Origin: Chryseobacterium mulctrae
GTDB lineage: Bacteria; Bacteroidota; Bacteroidia; Flavobacteriales; Weeksellaceae
Assembly: GCF_006175945.1 (NCBI RefSeq)
Contig: NZ_VAJL01000001.1
Location: 3,419,001 to 3,483,000, forward strand
Reading direction: 5' to 3'
Length of the DNA stretch: 64,000 nucleotides
In this document: positions 53,550 to 62,028 of the stretch, piece after piece
Numbering within the stretch: position 1 is the first letter of the stretch
How the letters are laid out: each line of letters begins with the position of its first letter
Notes under the pieces: generated by a model
What the model was told of the DNA's origin: nothing
The model's input: only the letters and a program-made list of their open reading frames with translations
Database searches by the model: none
Translations under genes and position numbers: made by a program

Positions 53550-55427
53550 ATGGATAAAACATCATGTAACCCAAAATCTCCTTTTGTAAAACTTGAAGAT
53601 AATGGAGAGGCTTCAATACTCAATTATAATCTGCCCCAGCAAACCACTTACAATTCCGTAAGTTACGTTGGACTTAACATCCGCAAGGAACTATTTAAAA
53701 AAGAGCAGTCCACTCAGACACAATCTACATACTGGACAGCGATTGATGAAATAAAACAGCTTAATACACAGGGTATCAAGGAAGCCATCAAAACAGAGAA
53801 TAACCTTATTCAGAACTTTGCTGTCCTCGATAAAAATATTAAACTTCAAGCAACGGAATTATCCTCAATTACCAAAACAACATTACTGAACAAACTACAG
53901 CAGGCAAAAGCAATTTCCCCGGAACTTATACAACTGCAGGCAGTAAGAAATGACGGGACAAAAATTGCTGAAGTAAAAAGTACACTTCCCGCTGTTAATA
54001 TTAAAGATGTAGTTAAAGCAGAATTTATTGATGATGATCTCATTGCGCAAAAGCTATCCAAGGGATTAATGCCAGTAGCTGTTGAACGTTTTTCAAAAAA
54101 ACCGGAAGTGTTATATATACCGAGACCGAAGGAAGCCAAGCCTACATTGAGTATGGTATTGCACCTGAAAATGGCTTCTTATCTAGGAGATTACGGAGCC
54201 GGGCAAACAGTTAAAACTTTTTCTTTGCTGCCGGGAGAAAAGACAACAATCACTGTTCGTTCCTATCAGCATGACGAGACTAAGAAAGAACAGGCACAAA
54301 ACGTCCTTGACAGCTACAGTGAATCGAGTGCTGATGACCTGCAAAATACGGTAGAAAAAGAAACTCAGTTTACAACAGGATCATCTAAAGAGGAAACTAC
54401 TTCAAAAACTGGAGGATGGAACGCTGGAGGAAGTATTGGTCTTAACCTTGGTTTTTTATCTATTGGCGGCGGCGGTGGTGGCCAAGGGAGCAATACCGAA
54501 GGATCAACCTTTAATTCGAGTGTGCAAAAACAGGTGAGCAATCTGGTAGGCTCTGTAAGCCATCATGTTTCTAAAGCAGACAGCATGCGTCAGGTTGAAG
54601 TTAATTCTGAAAGTAGTAGTCTTCGTATTAACGAAAACGAAGAAACTATTGTTCGTGAATTGGAGAATATAAATAAAAGCCGTGTGCTGAATTTTGTTTT
54701 CCGTCAGTTATTGCAGGAATACTTTAGTATTACTTATCTACACGATGTTTCATTTGTTTATTACAATGGTTTTCCGGAAAGCAAACGAACCGTAAAACTT
54801 GCTCAGCTTCCTGAGTTGCTTAGAGAAATATTGGTGGATGAGAATGCTGTAAATGAAATTAAAAATCAGGTATATAGTTATTTGTGTAGTATCTATGATT
54901 TTCAGGGTACCGCATCAAGCTTTATTGAAAAAGTAGAGGAAAAACTTGGAAATTGTATTAATCCTGAAATTGTACCTCCAACAACTTACTATGTACGTAA
55001 ACGTAAAGGACTTAAACAAACCTATAATGAAAAAACAGTTGATGGAATCATTCTGGATGTAACTCACAGGGTTATGCGTACCCCATCTCTAGTGGTAGAT
55101 GCATTATTAGGGCAAGGTGAGGCATTAGATTGTTACAATCAAAATTTACAAGGCTCAGCTGTAGAGGCAGCATCATTAAATAATATCAATCTTCAATTAC
55201 AAAATGAAGGAATAGAAACTTCATTAATTCAATCCAAAGCTCGTCTTGATATAGAAACTCAGCAATGGGAACAGGAAAAAGAACGTATCAGCCAGGCTAT
55301 GAAAATCCTTGGAGAAATCCCAGATTCTTTAGAAAAAGCCAAACTCTATAAAAAAATCTTCTCAGAATGTTGTGATGTATCACAAAGTGGAGGATGCGGC
55401 TGTACTAATGCTTCAGAAAAAGTATAA
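53550..55427 (+). CDS. 625-residue protein of unknown function beside the NPWESN effectors
   Basis: No signal peptide or membrane helix. Residues 1-60 include PQQTTYNSVSYVGLNIRKEL; residues 60-180 are helical. Residues about 195-250 look beta-rich and include SMVLHLKMASYLGDYGAGQT and LPGEKTTITVRSYQHDE. A Ser/Thr/Glu stretch leads into a Gly-rich core (FLSIGGGGGGQGSNTEGS, about 300-320). The second half is helical (ENINKSRVLNFVFRQLLQEY) and ends Cys-rich (ECCDVSQSGGCGC). I recognise no family. It lies 58 bases before the first of two proteins sharing a common N-terminus, so it may be their carrier, chaperone or a third component. Confidence 0.6.
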   Translation: MDKTSCNPKSPFVKLEDNGEASILNYNLPQQTTYNSVSYVGLNIRKELFKKEQSTQTQSTYWTAIDEIKQLNTQGIKEAIKTENNLIQNFAVLDKNIKLQATELSSITKTTLLNKLQQAKAISPELIQLQAVRNDGTKIAEVKSTLPAVNIKDVVKAEFIDDDLIAQKLSKGLMPVAVERFSKKPEVLYIPRPKEAKPTLSMVLHLKMASYLGDYGAGQTVKTFSLLPGEKTTITVRSYQHDETKKEQAQNVLDSYSESSADDLQNTVEKETQFTTGSSKEETTSKTGGWNAGGSIGLNLGFLSIGGGGGGQGSNTEGSTFNSSVQKQVSNLVGSVSHHVSKADSMRQVEVNSESSSLRINENEETIVRELENINKSRVLNFVFRQLLQEYFSITYLHDVSFVYYNGFPESKRTVKLAQLPELLREILVDENAVNEIKNQVYSYLCSIYDFQGTASSFIEKVEEKLGNCINPEIVPPTTYYVRKRKGLKQTYNEKTVDGIILDVTHRVMRTPSLVVDALLGQGEALDCYNQNLQGSAVEAASLNNINLQLQNEGIETSLIQSKARLDIETQQWEQEKERISQAMKILGEIPDSLEKAKLYKKIFSECCDVSQSGGCGCTNASEKV

Positions 55428-55485
55428 ATAACCATTAATCCGTTATGGTATTTTACTATAACGGATTTTTCAAAATCTCATTACT

Positions 55486-56397
55486 ATGGCAAAGAATTTT
55501 AAAAACCCTTGGGAAAGCAATACTTGGGGACAAGGGAGTGAAGAATTTACCCGATGGTTACCTGAAGATGCCGCTTATTTTACGGGAGTTAATCCCAATA
55601 CGGGTGAAAGTGTTAAAGACAGAGATAGCAAGAATTCAAAACTCGATAAAACATTAAATAGAGGAGGTATTCATAGGCCTATTAAAGCTATCACTATATA
55701 TGATCAAGAAGGAAGTATATCTAAATACAGAAATGCAAGAGAGCAAGAATTAGCAATAATATTTAATGAATTACAGAAGGTTACAGGAATCAAATTAAAA
55801 ATAGATGAAGATGACGAGTATTTATCAATAGATTATGTTGATACGGCAATTGGCTCCACGAAAGCACGAGAAAAACTCAATAGCTGGTTAATAGGTTCCA
55901 AAAATCTTGGAATAGTTTTAAAAGATAGAGACAGTAATGAGTTTGTTAATGCGGATCATGTTAGCAGTAAACCACATCATGGGTTTATAAAAAGTAATTA
56001 TAAAGATGGGTTTGCTTTAATTAATTTGGAAGCTAGAAAAGGGTTAAAATTTGTAAATATGAGTCCTGATGCTTTCAACCTGGGCTTTGGTATTATGCAT
56101 GAACTTTTGCACAGTGAATATAAGAAAGATTATTACACTAAACTCGCGGATCAAAGAACTCTTCCGGGTCCAACCGAAGATGAAGTGAATACTTGGCGCA
56201 GGGAAATGAATCTTCCTGAACGGCAGACTTATGGATGGCAATATGACGATACCTCAAATCCAGATTATATTATTATGTATATAGAATTTAAAGATGTATC
56301 GGGCAACAAAGGAAGAGTAGTAAAGGATGAAATATTAAAATCCCGTGCAAAGGTTGTTACAGAACCTTCAGGATATAGATATATAAAATACTTTTAG
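55486..56397 (+). CDS. NPWESN-tagged putative metallopeptidase effector 1
   Basis: 303 residues, no ordinary signal peptide. Residues 1-45 (MAKNFKNPWESNTWGQGSEE, WLPEDAAYFTGVNPNTGESV) are nearly the same as in the next gene, while the rest is unrelated. The C-terminal part has a zincin-type motif GIMHELLHSEY (HELLH, residues 205-209) and ends in GYRYIKYF. A shared N-terminus with swapped C-termini is typical of secreted polymorphic toxins. The protease activity is inferred from HExxH. No immunity gene of obvious type is adjacent. It follows the 625-residue gene by 58 bases. Confidence 0.6.
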   Translation: MAKNFKNPWESNTWGQGSEEFTRWLPEDAAYFTGVNPNTGESVKDRDSKNSKLDKTLNRGGIHRPIKAITIYDQEGSISKYRNAREQELAIIFNELQKVTGIKLKIDEDDEYLSIDYVDTAIGSTKAREKLNSWLIGSKNLGIVLKDRDSNEFVNADHVSSKPHHGFIKSNYKDGFALINLEARKGLKFVNMSPDAFNLGFGIMHELLHSEYKKDYYTKLADQRTLPGPTEDEVNTWRREMNLPERQTYGWQYDDTSNPDYIIMYIEFKDVSGNKGRVVKDEILKSRAKVVTEPSGYRYIKYF

Positions 56398-56507
56398 TTC
56401 TATTGATTCCAATAAATGAATGTCAATAAAGGTGTGACGTTTAAAAAAATAGAACGTAAACTATTAAGACAGAAAACAAAATATGAAAGTAATTAAAAAT
56501 AAGACCA

Positions 56508-57380
56508 ATGGCAAATAATTTTAAAAACCCCTGGGAAAGCAATATGTGGGGGCAAGGCAGTGAAGAATATACCCAATGGCTACCTGAAGATGCCGCTTAT
56601 TTTACGTGGATAAACCCTAATACAGGTGAAAGCGTACACAGCAATGACGGAAATGAAAATGAAACTGGGAAGATTGTAAAATCTAGTAAAATATTGCGCA
56701 CTGATGCCAAATCGAAAGCACGTTCAGCTGCAGTTGATTTAGTGATAAGTACCCCCACAGCTCAAAAAATATTAGCTCCTTTTATTAATGGTGGCCAATA
56801 TTCTAAGAATATGATTATAGAATTCTCTTATGAAGACGAAACACGTGTTATCGAGAAAAGAAAAGGAGCCACAGATTATTATATTCAAGTCGATGGCAGG
56901 TGGGAACCCTTCGACTATAGATATTATAATAAAGTTACAGCAGATACGATCTTTAAAATCGTTATGTGGGTTAATCATGAACATACAAGCTTAAGTGGAT
57001 GTGCTTCCGTTTATGCACATGAACTAACCATACATGCAGCTTTGTTTTTACGAAAAACATTTCCCGTATTATTTAATAAAGATGCTAAGGAATTTATTAA
57101 GGAGTATGCACGTTCTATTACGGTACCTTACCAATTTAATGATGTCAATATCATTGGTTATCAGATAGAGGAAGGATCTCATATGGTTTATGCCTTGGGC
57201 TTAAATCAATACTTTACTAATATAAACAATGAAATCAGAAAACAATTAGAAGGGAAAGAACTTGCGAAATTTAATAGTCTTGTCCAAGCTGATATCGATA
57301 GAGCAATTAAATATACAGCAGATATAGCGCTTAATCCCGATACAAAGATGTTTGCAAGACCAACTTCATTTATTTTCTAA
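56508..57380 (+). CDS. NPWESN-tagged putative effector 2 (HExxxH motif)
   Basis: 290 residues. Residues 1-45 repeat the tag (MANNFKNPWESNMWGQGSEE, WLPEDAAYFTWINPNTGESV), also with strong DNA similarity to 55486-55620. The rest differs completely from effector 1. It carries ASVYAHELTIHAALFLRKT (HELTIH, residues 171-176), an HExxxH rather than HExxH spacing, and later IGYQIEEGSHMVYALGL, whose Glu/His could complete a site. Function is unknown; a toxin/hydrolase domain is inferred. A strong terminator follows. Confidence 0.58.
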   Translation: MANNFKNPWESNMWGQGSEEYTQWLPEDAAYFTWINPNTGESVHSNDGNENETGKIVKSSKILRTDAKSKARSAAVDLVISTPTAQKILAPFINGGQYSKNMIIEFSYEDETRVIEKRKGATDYYIQVDGRWEPFDYRYYNKVTADTIFKIVMWVNHEHTSLSGCASVYAHELTIHAALFLRKTFPVLFNKDAKEFIKEYARSITVPYQFNDVNIIGYQIEEGSHMVYALGLNQYFTNINNEIRKQLEGKELAKFNSLVQADIDRAIKYTADIALNPDTKMFARPTSFIF

Positions 57381-57436
57381 TCATTATATTGAAAGCATCT
57401 GAATTTGAAAAATGAATAAACTTATAATGTTTATCT

Positions 57437-57480
57437 AAATTAGACCAAAATTTAATTATCCTTTTGGTCTAATTTTATTT
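57437..57480 (+). terminator. Terminator after effector 2
   Basis: AAATTAGACCAAAA (57437-57450) and TTTTGGTCTAATTT (57462-57475) are exact complements with an 11-base loop, followed by a T-rich end. Confidence 0.85.
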
Positions 57481-57505
57481 AAGAACTAATCAATTATTAC
57501 AGTGT

Positions 57506-57542
57506 AAAAAGCTTTAAAATATTTGTTTTAAAGCTTTTTTTT
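57506..57542. terminator. Second hairpin terminator, possibly bidirectional
   Basis: AAAAAGCTTTAAAA (57506-57519) pairs with TTTTAAAGCTTTTT (57526-57539) around TATTTG. A and T runs flank both sides. The remaining 57543-58186 is AT-rich and without a gene that I can support. Confidence 0.75.
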
Positions 57543-58186
57543 GTTTGGTCTTCATTCTAATCCCATCAATAACATAGTAAAGCTCATACCCGCCAAAGTA
57601 AATCAAAATATGAAGTCATCATATATCCTTGCCCTGTTAAGGAAAGGTTATCAAAGATTCACTTTATTAGAATGTGGTTTTATTCCTTAGATCCAATTTA
57701 TAATCTTAACAAAAGAAATATATTAAAATCAGTATAAATACTTAGATATATATGTTTTACAATTTTTAATTTTGATAATAGTTATTTAACATAATAATAT
57801 AAAAGATGAAAGTCATTTAAGATTCAAACATTTAAGATTATTATTTTGTTGTAATGAAAATAAAACAGATTAATTATTAATCAATATTTAATAATTAAAA
57901 AAAACTAAAACTAACCGAAAACCTAAATTAGCATGAAACAAATCTTACAAAAAATTCCCCTTTCGATTCGTTGATTATTAATTTCTAAAATTTAGAAGCA
58001 ACGTAGCCATACGCTTTAATTTATTCATATAAATTATATGATAAATTGATGTTTTGTACCATATATCCCCGATGAATTTTCGATCGGGTGTTATACCTCT
58101 ATGAGTTTAATTTATAATCTCAAGAATCTAATCTATTTACTAAAAGATAAAATTTTATCTGTTTCACTTTAAAAAAACAAATAACT

Positions 58187-58726
58187 ATGGAAGGAACAAT
58201 AGGAGAAATCCGCCTTTTTGCCGCAAACTTTGCACCTAGAGATTGGTCGTATTGTAATGGTGCATTAATCGCAATCAGAGCAAACACCGCTTTATTCTCT
58301 ATTTTGGGAACCACTTATGGAGGAGACGGAAAAGTCACTTTCGGTTTGCCTAATCTTTCAGGAAGATCTGCCGTAGGAGCAGGACAGGGACCTGGATTAT
58401 CTTACTACGACTTAGGTGAGATGACCGGTACAAATAAAACAACACTTACTGTTTTGAATCTTCCACCACATACTCATACCGCGGGAGGAAATATTGTTAT
58501 TCCTGCATTTTCAGATGATGGAGACTCTGCAACTCCGGCAAATAATATTTTGGCTTCAAAGAGTGCTATGTATACATCTGAGGCAGGTGATTCTAATACT
58601 AAATCTATTCCTCTGAACATTCAGGTGAGTGTTACAGGCGGAAGCAATCCAATTAATATTACTCAGCCTTCACTAGGAATGAATTATATTATTTGCATGT
58701 ACGGAGTTTTCCCATCTAGAAGCTAA
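58187..58726 (+). CDS. Tail-collar-domain protein 1 (MdpB-like)
   Basis: 179 residues starting with the phage tail-collar signature (GTIGEIRLFAANFAPRDWSY, CNGALIAIRANTALFSILGT, TYGGDGKVTFGLPNLSGRSA), then LPPHTHTAGGN and the usual ending NYIICMYGVFPSRS. Such proteins (microcystin-dependent-protein family) occur in Bacteroidetes away from prophages. Their function is unproven, perhaps surface or secreted. It is the first of three tandem copies. Confidence 0.9.
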   Translation: MEGTIGEIRLFAANFAPRDWSYCNGALIAIRANTALFSILGTTYGGDGKVTFGLPNLSGRSAVGAGQGPGLSYYDLGEMTGTNKTTLTVLNLPPHTHTAGGNIVIPAFSDDGDSATPANNILASKSAMYTSEAGDSNTKSIPLNIQVSVTGGSNPINITQPSLGMNYIICMYGVFPSRS

Positions 58727-58779
58727 TAAGGAGTCATTTCTTAATTTTTAAAATTTATAATAATTAAAACTAAAATACT

Positions 58780-59319
58780 ATGGAAGGTTATATAGGAGAA
58801 ATTCGATTGTTTGCGGGAAATTTCGCTCCAAGAGGATGGATGTTTTGCGATGGAACGCTATACAATATATCAACTTATGATGTGCTTTATACAATCTTAG
58901 GAACTACTTTTGGAGGTAATGGGCAAACTACATTTGGTGTGCCAGATTTACGTGGCCGTGTTGCTGTAGGGACAGGTCAAGGAGCTGGTTTACAAAATAT
59001 TACACTGGGTCAGGCAGGAGGTACGGAAACTGTAACAATGACTACTTCACAAATGCCAATGCATACTCATAATGCAATAGCAACGATAGCATTTCCTGCT
59101 TCTTCTGAGGCTGGAGATTCAGCTTCGCCTTCGGGAGCTATTTTAGGAGGATTGCAGGGTGCGTATTCTACTCAGCCGGCAGATACAAATATTGCTCCGG
59201 CTACAGCTTCGGGAGCTTTATCTACTGTGGGTAGTGGTGTTCCTTTTGAAATTCTACAGCCTGTTTTAGCAGCCAATTACATTATATGCTGTGAAGGAAT
59301 TTATCCAAGCAGACCATAA
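58780..59319 (+). CDS. Tail-collar-domain protein 2 (MdpB-like)
   Basis: 179 residues with the same layout (YIGEIRLFAGNFAPRGWMFC, TFGGNGQTTFGVPDLRGRVA, MPMHTHNAIATIAFPASSEA) and ending NYIICCEGIYPSRP. It lies 53 bases after copy 1, and sequence divergence suggests an old duplication. No other phage genes are near. Confidence 0.9.
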   Translation: MEGYIGEIRLFAGNFAPRGWMFCDGTLYNISTYDVLYTILGTTFGGNGQTTFGVPDLRGRVAVGTGQGAGLQNITLGQAGGTETVTMTTSQMPMHTHNAIATIAFPASSEAGDSASPSGAILGGLQGAYSTQPADTNIAPATASGALSTVGSGVPFEILQPVLAANYIICCEGIYPSRP

Positions 59320-59354
59320 TTAAGTAAATTTTTAATTCTAAAAAACTAATCATC

Positions 59355-59897
59355 ATGGATGGAACAATGTCAGAAATAAGAATGTTCGCAGGAAATTTTG
59401 CTCCAAAATCGTGGGCTTTTTGCCAAGGACAATTATTAGCAATCAATACAAACCAAGCACTTTTTGCACTTTTAGGAACGATGTACGGTGGAAATGGAGT
59501 TAGCACATTTGCGTTACCTAATTTTGCAGGTAGAACTGCTATGGGGACTGGAAGTGGAGCAGGAATTGATAGCTGGACACTTGGAGAAGTAGCTGGTACA
59601 CCAACGGTGACATTACTTACTGCTAATCTACCTATGCACAATCATGGTTCTGGTACAGAAACAGCTTCAATTAGTGCATATTCAGATACCGGAAATTTAG
59701 GTTCTCCCACAGATGCTAGACTTGCCTCTGTAACAGGATTATATTCGAACAAGCCTGCAAATACGGCATTAAGATCAATAACAACTGCATTTAATTTAAG
59801 CGTTACGGGAGGAAGTCAGCCAATTAGTATTCAGCAACCGTTTTTAGGAATGAATTACATCATTTGTTTAAGCGGAATTTTTCCTTCAAGATCATAA
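59355..59897 (+). CDS. Tail-collar-domain protein 3 (MdpB-like)
   Basis: 180 residues (TMSEIRMFAGNFAPKSWAFC, MYGGNGVSTFALPNFAGRTA, LPMHNHGSGTETASISAYSD), ending NYIICLSGIFPSRS. It lies 35 bases after copy 2. A hairpin terminator follows, so the three copies form one transcription unit, perhaps with partial read-through to the next gene. Confidence 0.9.
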   Translation: MDGTMSEIRMFAGNFAPKSWAFCQGQLLAINTNQALFALLGTMYGGNGVSTFALPNFAGRTAMGTGSGAGIDSWTLGEVAGTPTVTLLTANLPMHNHGSGTETASISAYSDTGNLGSPTDARLASVTGLYSNKPANTALRSITTAFNLSVTGGSQPISIQQPFLGMNYIICLSGIFPSRS

Positions 59898-59908
59898 TTA
59901 ATAATACA

Positions 59909-59943
59909 AAAGCCTCTAATAGTTTGTTCGATTAGAGGCTTTA
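59909..59943 (+). terminator. Hairpin between the tail-collar genes and the binding-protein gene
   Basis: AAAGCCTCTAAT (59909-59920) and ATTAGAGGCTTT (59931-59942) are exact complements with a 10-base loop. The right arm ends 11 bases before the next ATG (59954), so it may also limit ribosome access to that gene. Confidence 0.75.
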
Positions 59944-59953
59944 TCTAAAAAAT

Positions 59954-61075
59954 ATGAAAATAGCTTTACTTTTACCACGATCTGTTATCTATCCTTCAAT
60001 GTCTTTTGATATGATGGATGGCTTTAAACAAGCCTTGAAAAATATCGGCTTGGAAGGTCATCACGAAATCGTATCGGCAGGAATAGGGGTTGCAGCAAAA
60101 CATGAAGAAATTTATGAACGTTGCGAGCAATTTCTTTTAGAAGGCGCAGATATTATTATTGGATACATCAATCCTATTTCGGCGGAGTTTGTTCACTCAC
60201 TTTTCGAATCTTCAGGCAAAACGTTAATTGTTTTAGACAGTGGATATCATTTTCCTGCTTTTCAAGGAAAGCTTTCCAATGCGTATTTTATATCTCTTCA
60301 GGGAGGTTTGTGTACAAGGGTTATCACTCATAAGGCAATTGAAGAAGGGCATAAGAATTTTGCGTTTACATGTTCTTTTTACGATGCGGGCTATCGTCCG
60401 TCTTACATCTATCCAGTAGCCGTTGAAGAGAAAGGCGGTGCAATAGGCTTTAATCACGTTACATCTTTGCGCCGTGAAGATTTTACTCTGGCCCCACTTA
60501 CCGAATATCTTGAGCAGCAAAAAGAAACTGCAGTTCTTGCAACATTTTGTGGCGATATGGCAGACGATTTTTTCAGAGCAGGAAATGATCTTGTGAATAA
60601 TCATTCGGTATACGGAACAGGTTTCACATCTGATGAGGCTTGGCTTTCAAAAATGTCTTATCCAGGAAGTGATTGGAGCTCAGCAGTAGCTTGGTCTAAA
60701 ACTTTAAAAATGCCCGAAAATGAAACTTTTGTAAATATAATGAACGGTATTAAAGAAGGTAAAGCCAACCTTTTCTCCTTATTGGGATGGGAAGCTGCTC
60801 TTTTTATCGCATTTGAAAACGAAAATTTCGATGGCATTACAATCAATGCGCCACGCGGAAAGGTTTATATGAATCCAGAAAACAGATTTACCGAAGCTCC
60901 GGTTTATTATGCAACCGTTTCAAAAGATGAAACTACGGGAAGCTGCCTTCTGAAAGACGTTGAGGTCGCCTCGGTAACAGAATCTGAACGTGAAAGTTTA
61001 AATAATAATATTAAATACATTCAAAGTATTGAAGCTAATTCTTGGCTCAATGCTTATGCATGTTTAGAATCATAA
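59954..61075 (+). CDS. Periplasmic-binding-protein-fold protein without signal peptide
   Basis: 373 residues starting directly with the fold (MKIALLLPRSVIYPSMSFDM, DGFKQALKNIGLEGHHEIVS). The alternating strand/helix pattern continues (GADIIIGYINPISAEFVHSL, FAFTCSFYDAGYRPSYIYPV, AVLATFCGDMADDFFRAGND), like amino-acid-type ABC substrate-binding proteins. No leader or lipobox is present, so it probably works in the cytoplasm as a sensor or enzyme partner. The stop overlaps the formyltransferase start (TAATG), implying coupled translation and a joint task. Confidence 0.7.
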   Translation: MKIALLLPRSVIYPSMSFDMMDGFKQALKNIGLEGHHEIVSAGIGVAAKHEEIYERCEQFLLEGADIIIGYINPISAEFVHSLFESSGKTLIVLDSGYHFPAFQGKLSNAYFISLQGGLCTRVITHKAIEEGHKNFAFTCSFYDAGYRPSYIYPVAVEEKGGAIGFNHVTSLRREDFTLAPLTEYLEQQKETAVLATFCGDMADDFFRAGNDLVNNHSVYGTGFTSDEAWLSKMSYPGSDWSSAVAWSKTLKMPENETFVNIMNGIKEGKANLFSLLGWEAALFIAFENENFDGITINAPRGKVYMNPENRFTEAPVYYATVSKDETTGSCLLKDVEVASVTESERESLNNNIKYIQSIEANSWLNAYACLES

Positions 61076-62010
61076 TGACAGCATCCAAAATAGTAGTTTT
61101 ATGCAATAATCGTATGGCGATTCCGGCTTTGCAGGCTTTAGCTTCGCAAGGTCGACTTTGTGCTTTAGGAGTGCCGGAAGCAAATACAGATGTCATTGAT
61201 TTCTGTTCAATGCTTTCAAAACAATCCGGAATACCATTATTAATCATTAAAAAAGAAAATTTTTCTGCTCAGCTAGAAGAATTGATCACTAAAACAAATG
61301 CTCAATTTATTTTCACCATGACGTTTCCCTGGAAGATATCTGCAGAAGTTTTAAATAAACATCAGGGTAAATTCTACAATTTTCACTATGGATTATTGCC
61401 TGAAATGAGAGGCGCAGATCCTGTTTTTGAATCTATAAGAAGTGGTGCAAAAGAAACTGGGATTACCGTTCATGCCATTGAAAATAAAATTGATAAAGGG
61501 GCAATTATTCTGAAAAAGATTTTACCTCTTTCGATAAATATGACACACGGTGTACTTTGTACCAACTTGTCATGGTTGGGAGCAAATTTATTGAGTGAAC
61601 TTTTAATTTTATTAAAAAATGATTCTAAAGGCACAAAACAAAACGAAGACAATGCTAAATATTTCACAAAACCTGCAGCAGCAGATGTTTGCATTTCTTG
61701 GCAAAAGTATGATGCTAAAACTATCGAAGCTTTATCAAGAGCATGCAATCCGTGGAATAAAGGAGCATACACACAATGGAATGGTTGGAATATAAGAGTT
61801 GTTGAGGCTACAGTAATTAATGAAGCCTCACATCAATCTGATATTCCCGGAACCATTCTGTCGTTGGACGAAGACAATGGGCTCATTGTAAAATGTAATA
61901 ATGAAACTCAACTTCGATTAGATATCATCTATACAGATGAAGGATTTATGAGTGGTCACAAACTGTTTGCTTTTGGTATGAAAAAAGGCAGCCGGTTTGT
62001 GAATCTTTAA
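61075..62010 (+). CDS. Formyltransferase-family enzyme
   Basis: The start is set at ATG 61075, overlapping the previous stop; an in-frame ATG at 61042 lies inside the previous gene. 311 residues (MTASKIVVLCNNRMAIPALQ ...). The formyl-folate catalytic region is FYNFHYGLLPEMRGADPVFE (His in NFHYG), then GITVHAIENKIDKGAIILKK. A C-terminal domain (RACNPWNKGAYTQWNGWNIR) resembles that of methionyl-tRNA formyltransferase. It is probably not the housekeeping Fmt, because the usual HPSLLP-type motif is changed and the setting is unusual. The substrate could be an amino sugar or peptide amine. Confidence 0.78.
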   Translation: MTASKIVVLCNNRMAIPALQALASQGRLCALGVPEANTDVIDFCSMLSKQSGIPLLIIKKENFSAQLEELITKTNAQFIFTMTFPWKISAEVLNKHQGKFYNFHYGLLPEMRGADPVFESIRSGAKETGITVHAIENKIDKGAIILKKILPLSINMTHGVLCTNLSWLGANLLSELLILLKNDSKGTKQNEDNAKYFTKPAAADVCISWQKYDAKTIEALSRACNPWNKGAYTQWNGWNIRVVEATVINEASHQSDIPGTILSLDEDNGLIVKCNNETQLRLDIIYTDEGFMSGHKLFAFGMKKGSRFVNL

Positions 62011-62028
62011 CCTAAAAATGAATTAAAT

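Noticed and set aside
55445..55657. 70-codon frame overlapping the start of effector 1
   Set aside because: It is in another frame over the conserved tag; the tag is conserved as protein in the effector frame.
58187..59897. Tail-collar genes as a prophage or contractile injection system
   Set aside because: There are no sheath, tube, baseplate, spike, terminase or lysis genes near. Tail-collar proteins are often stand-alone in Bacteroidetes.
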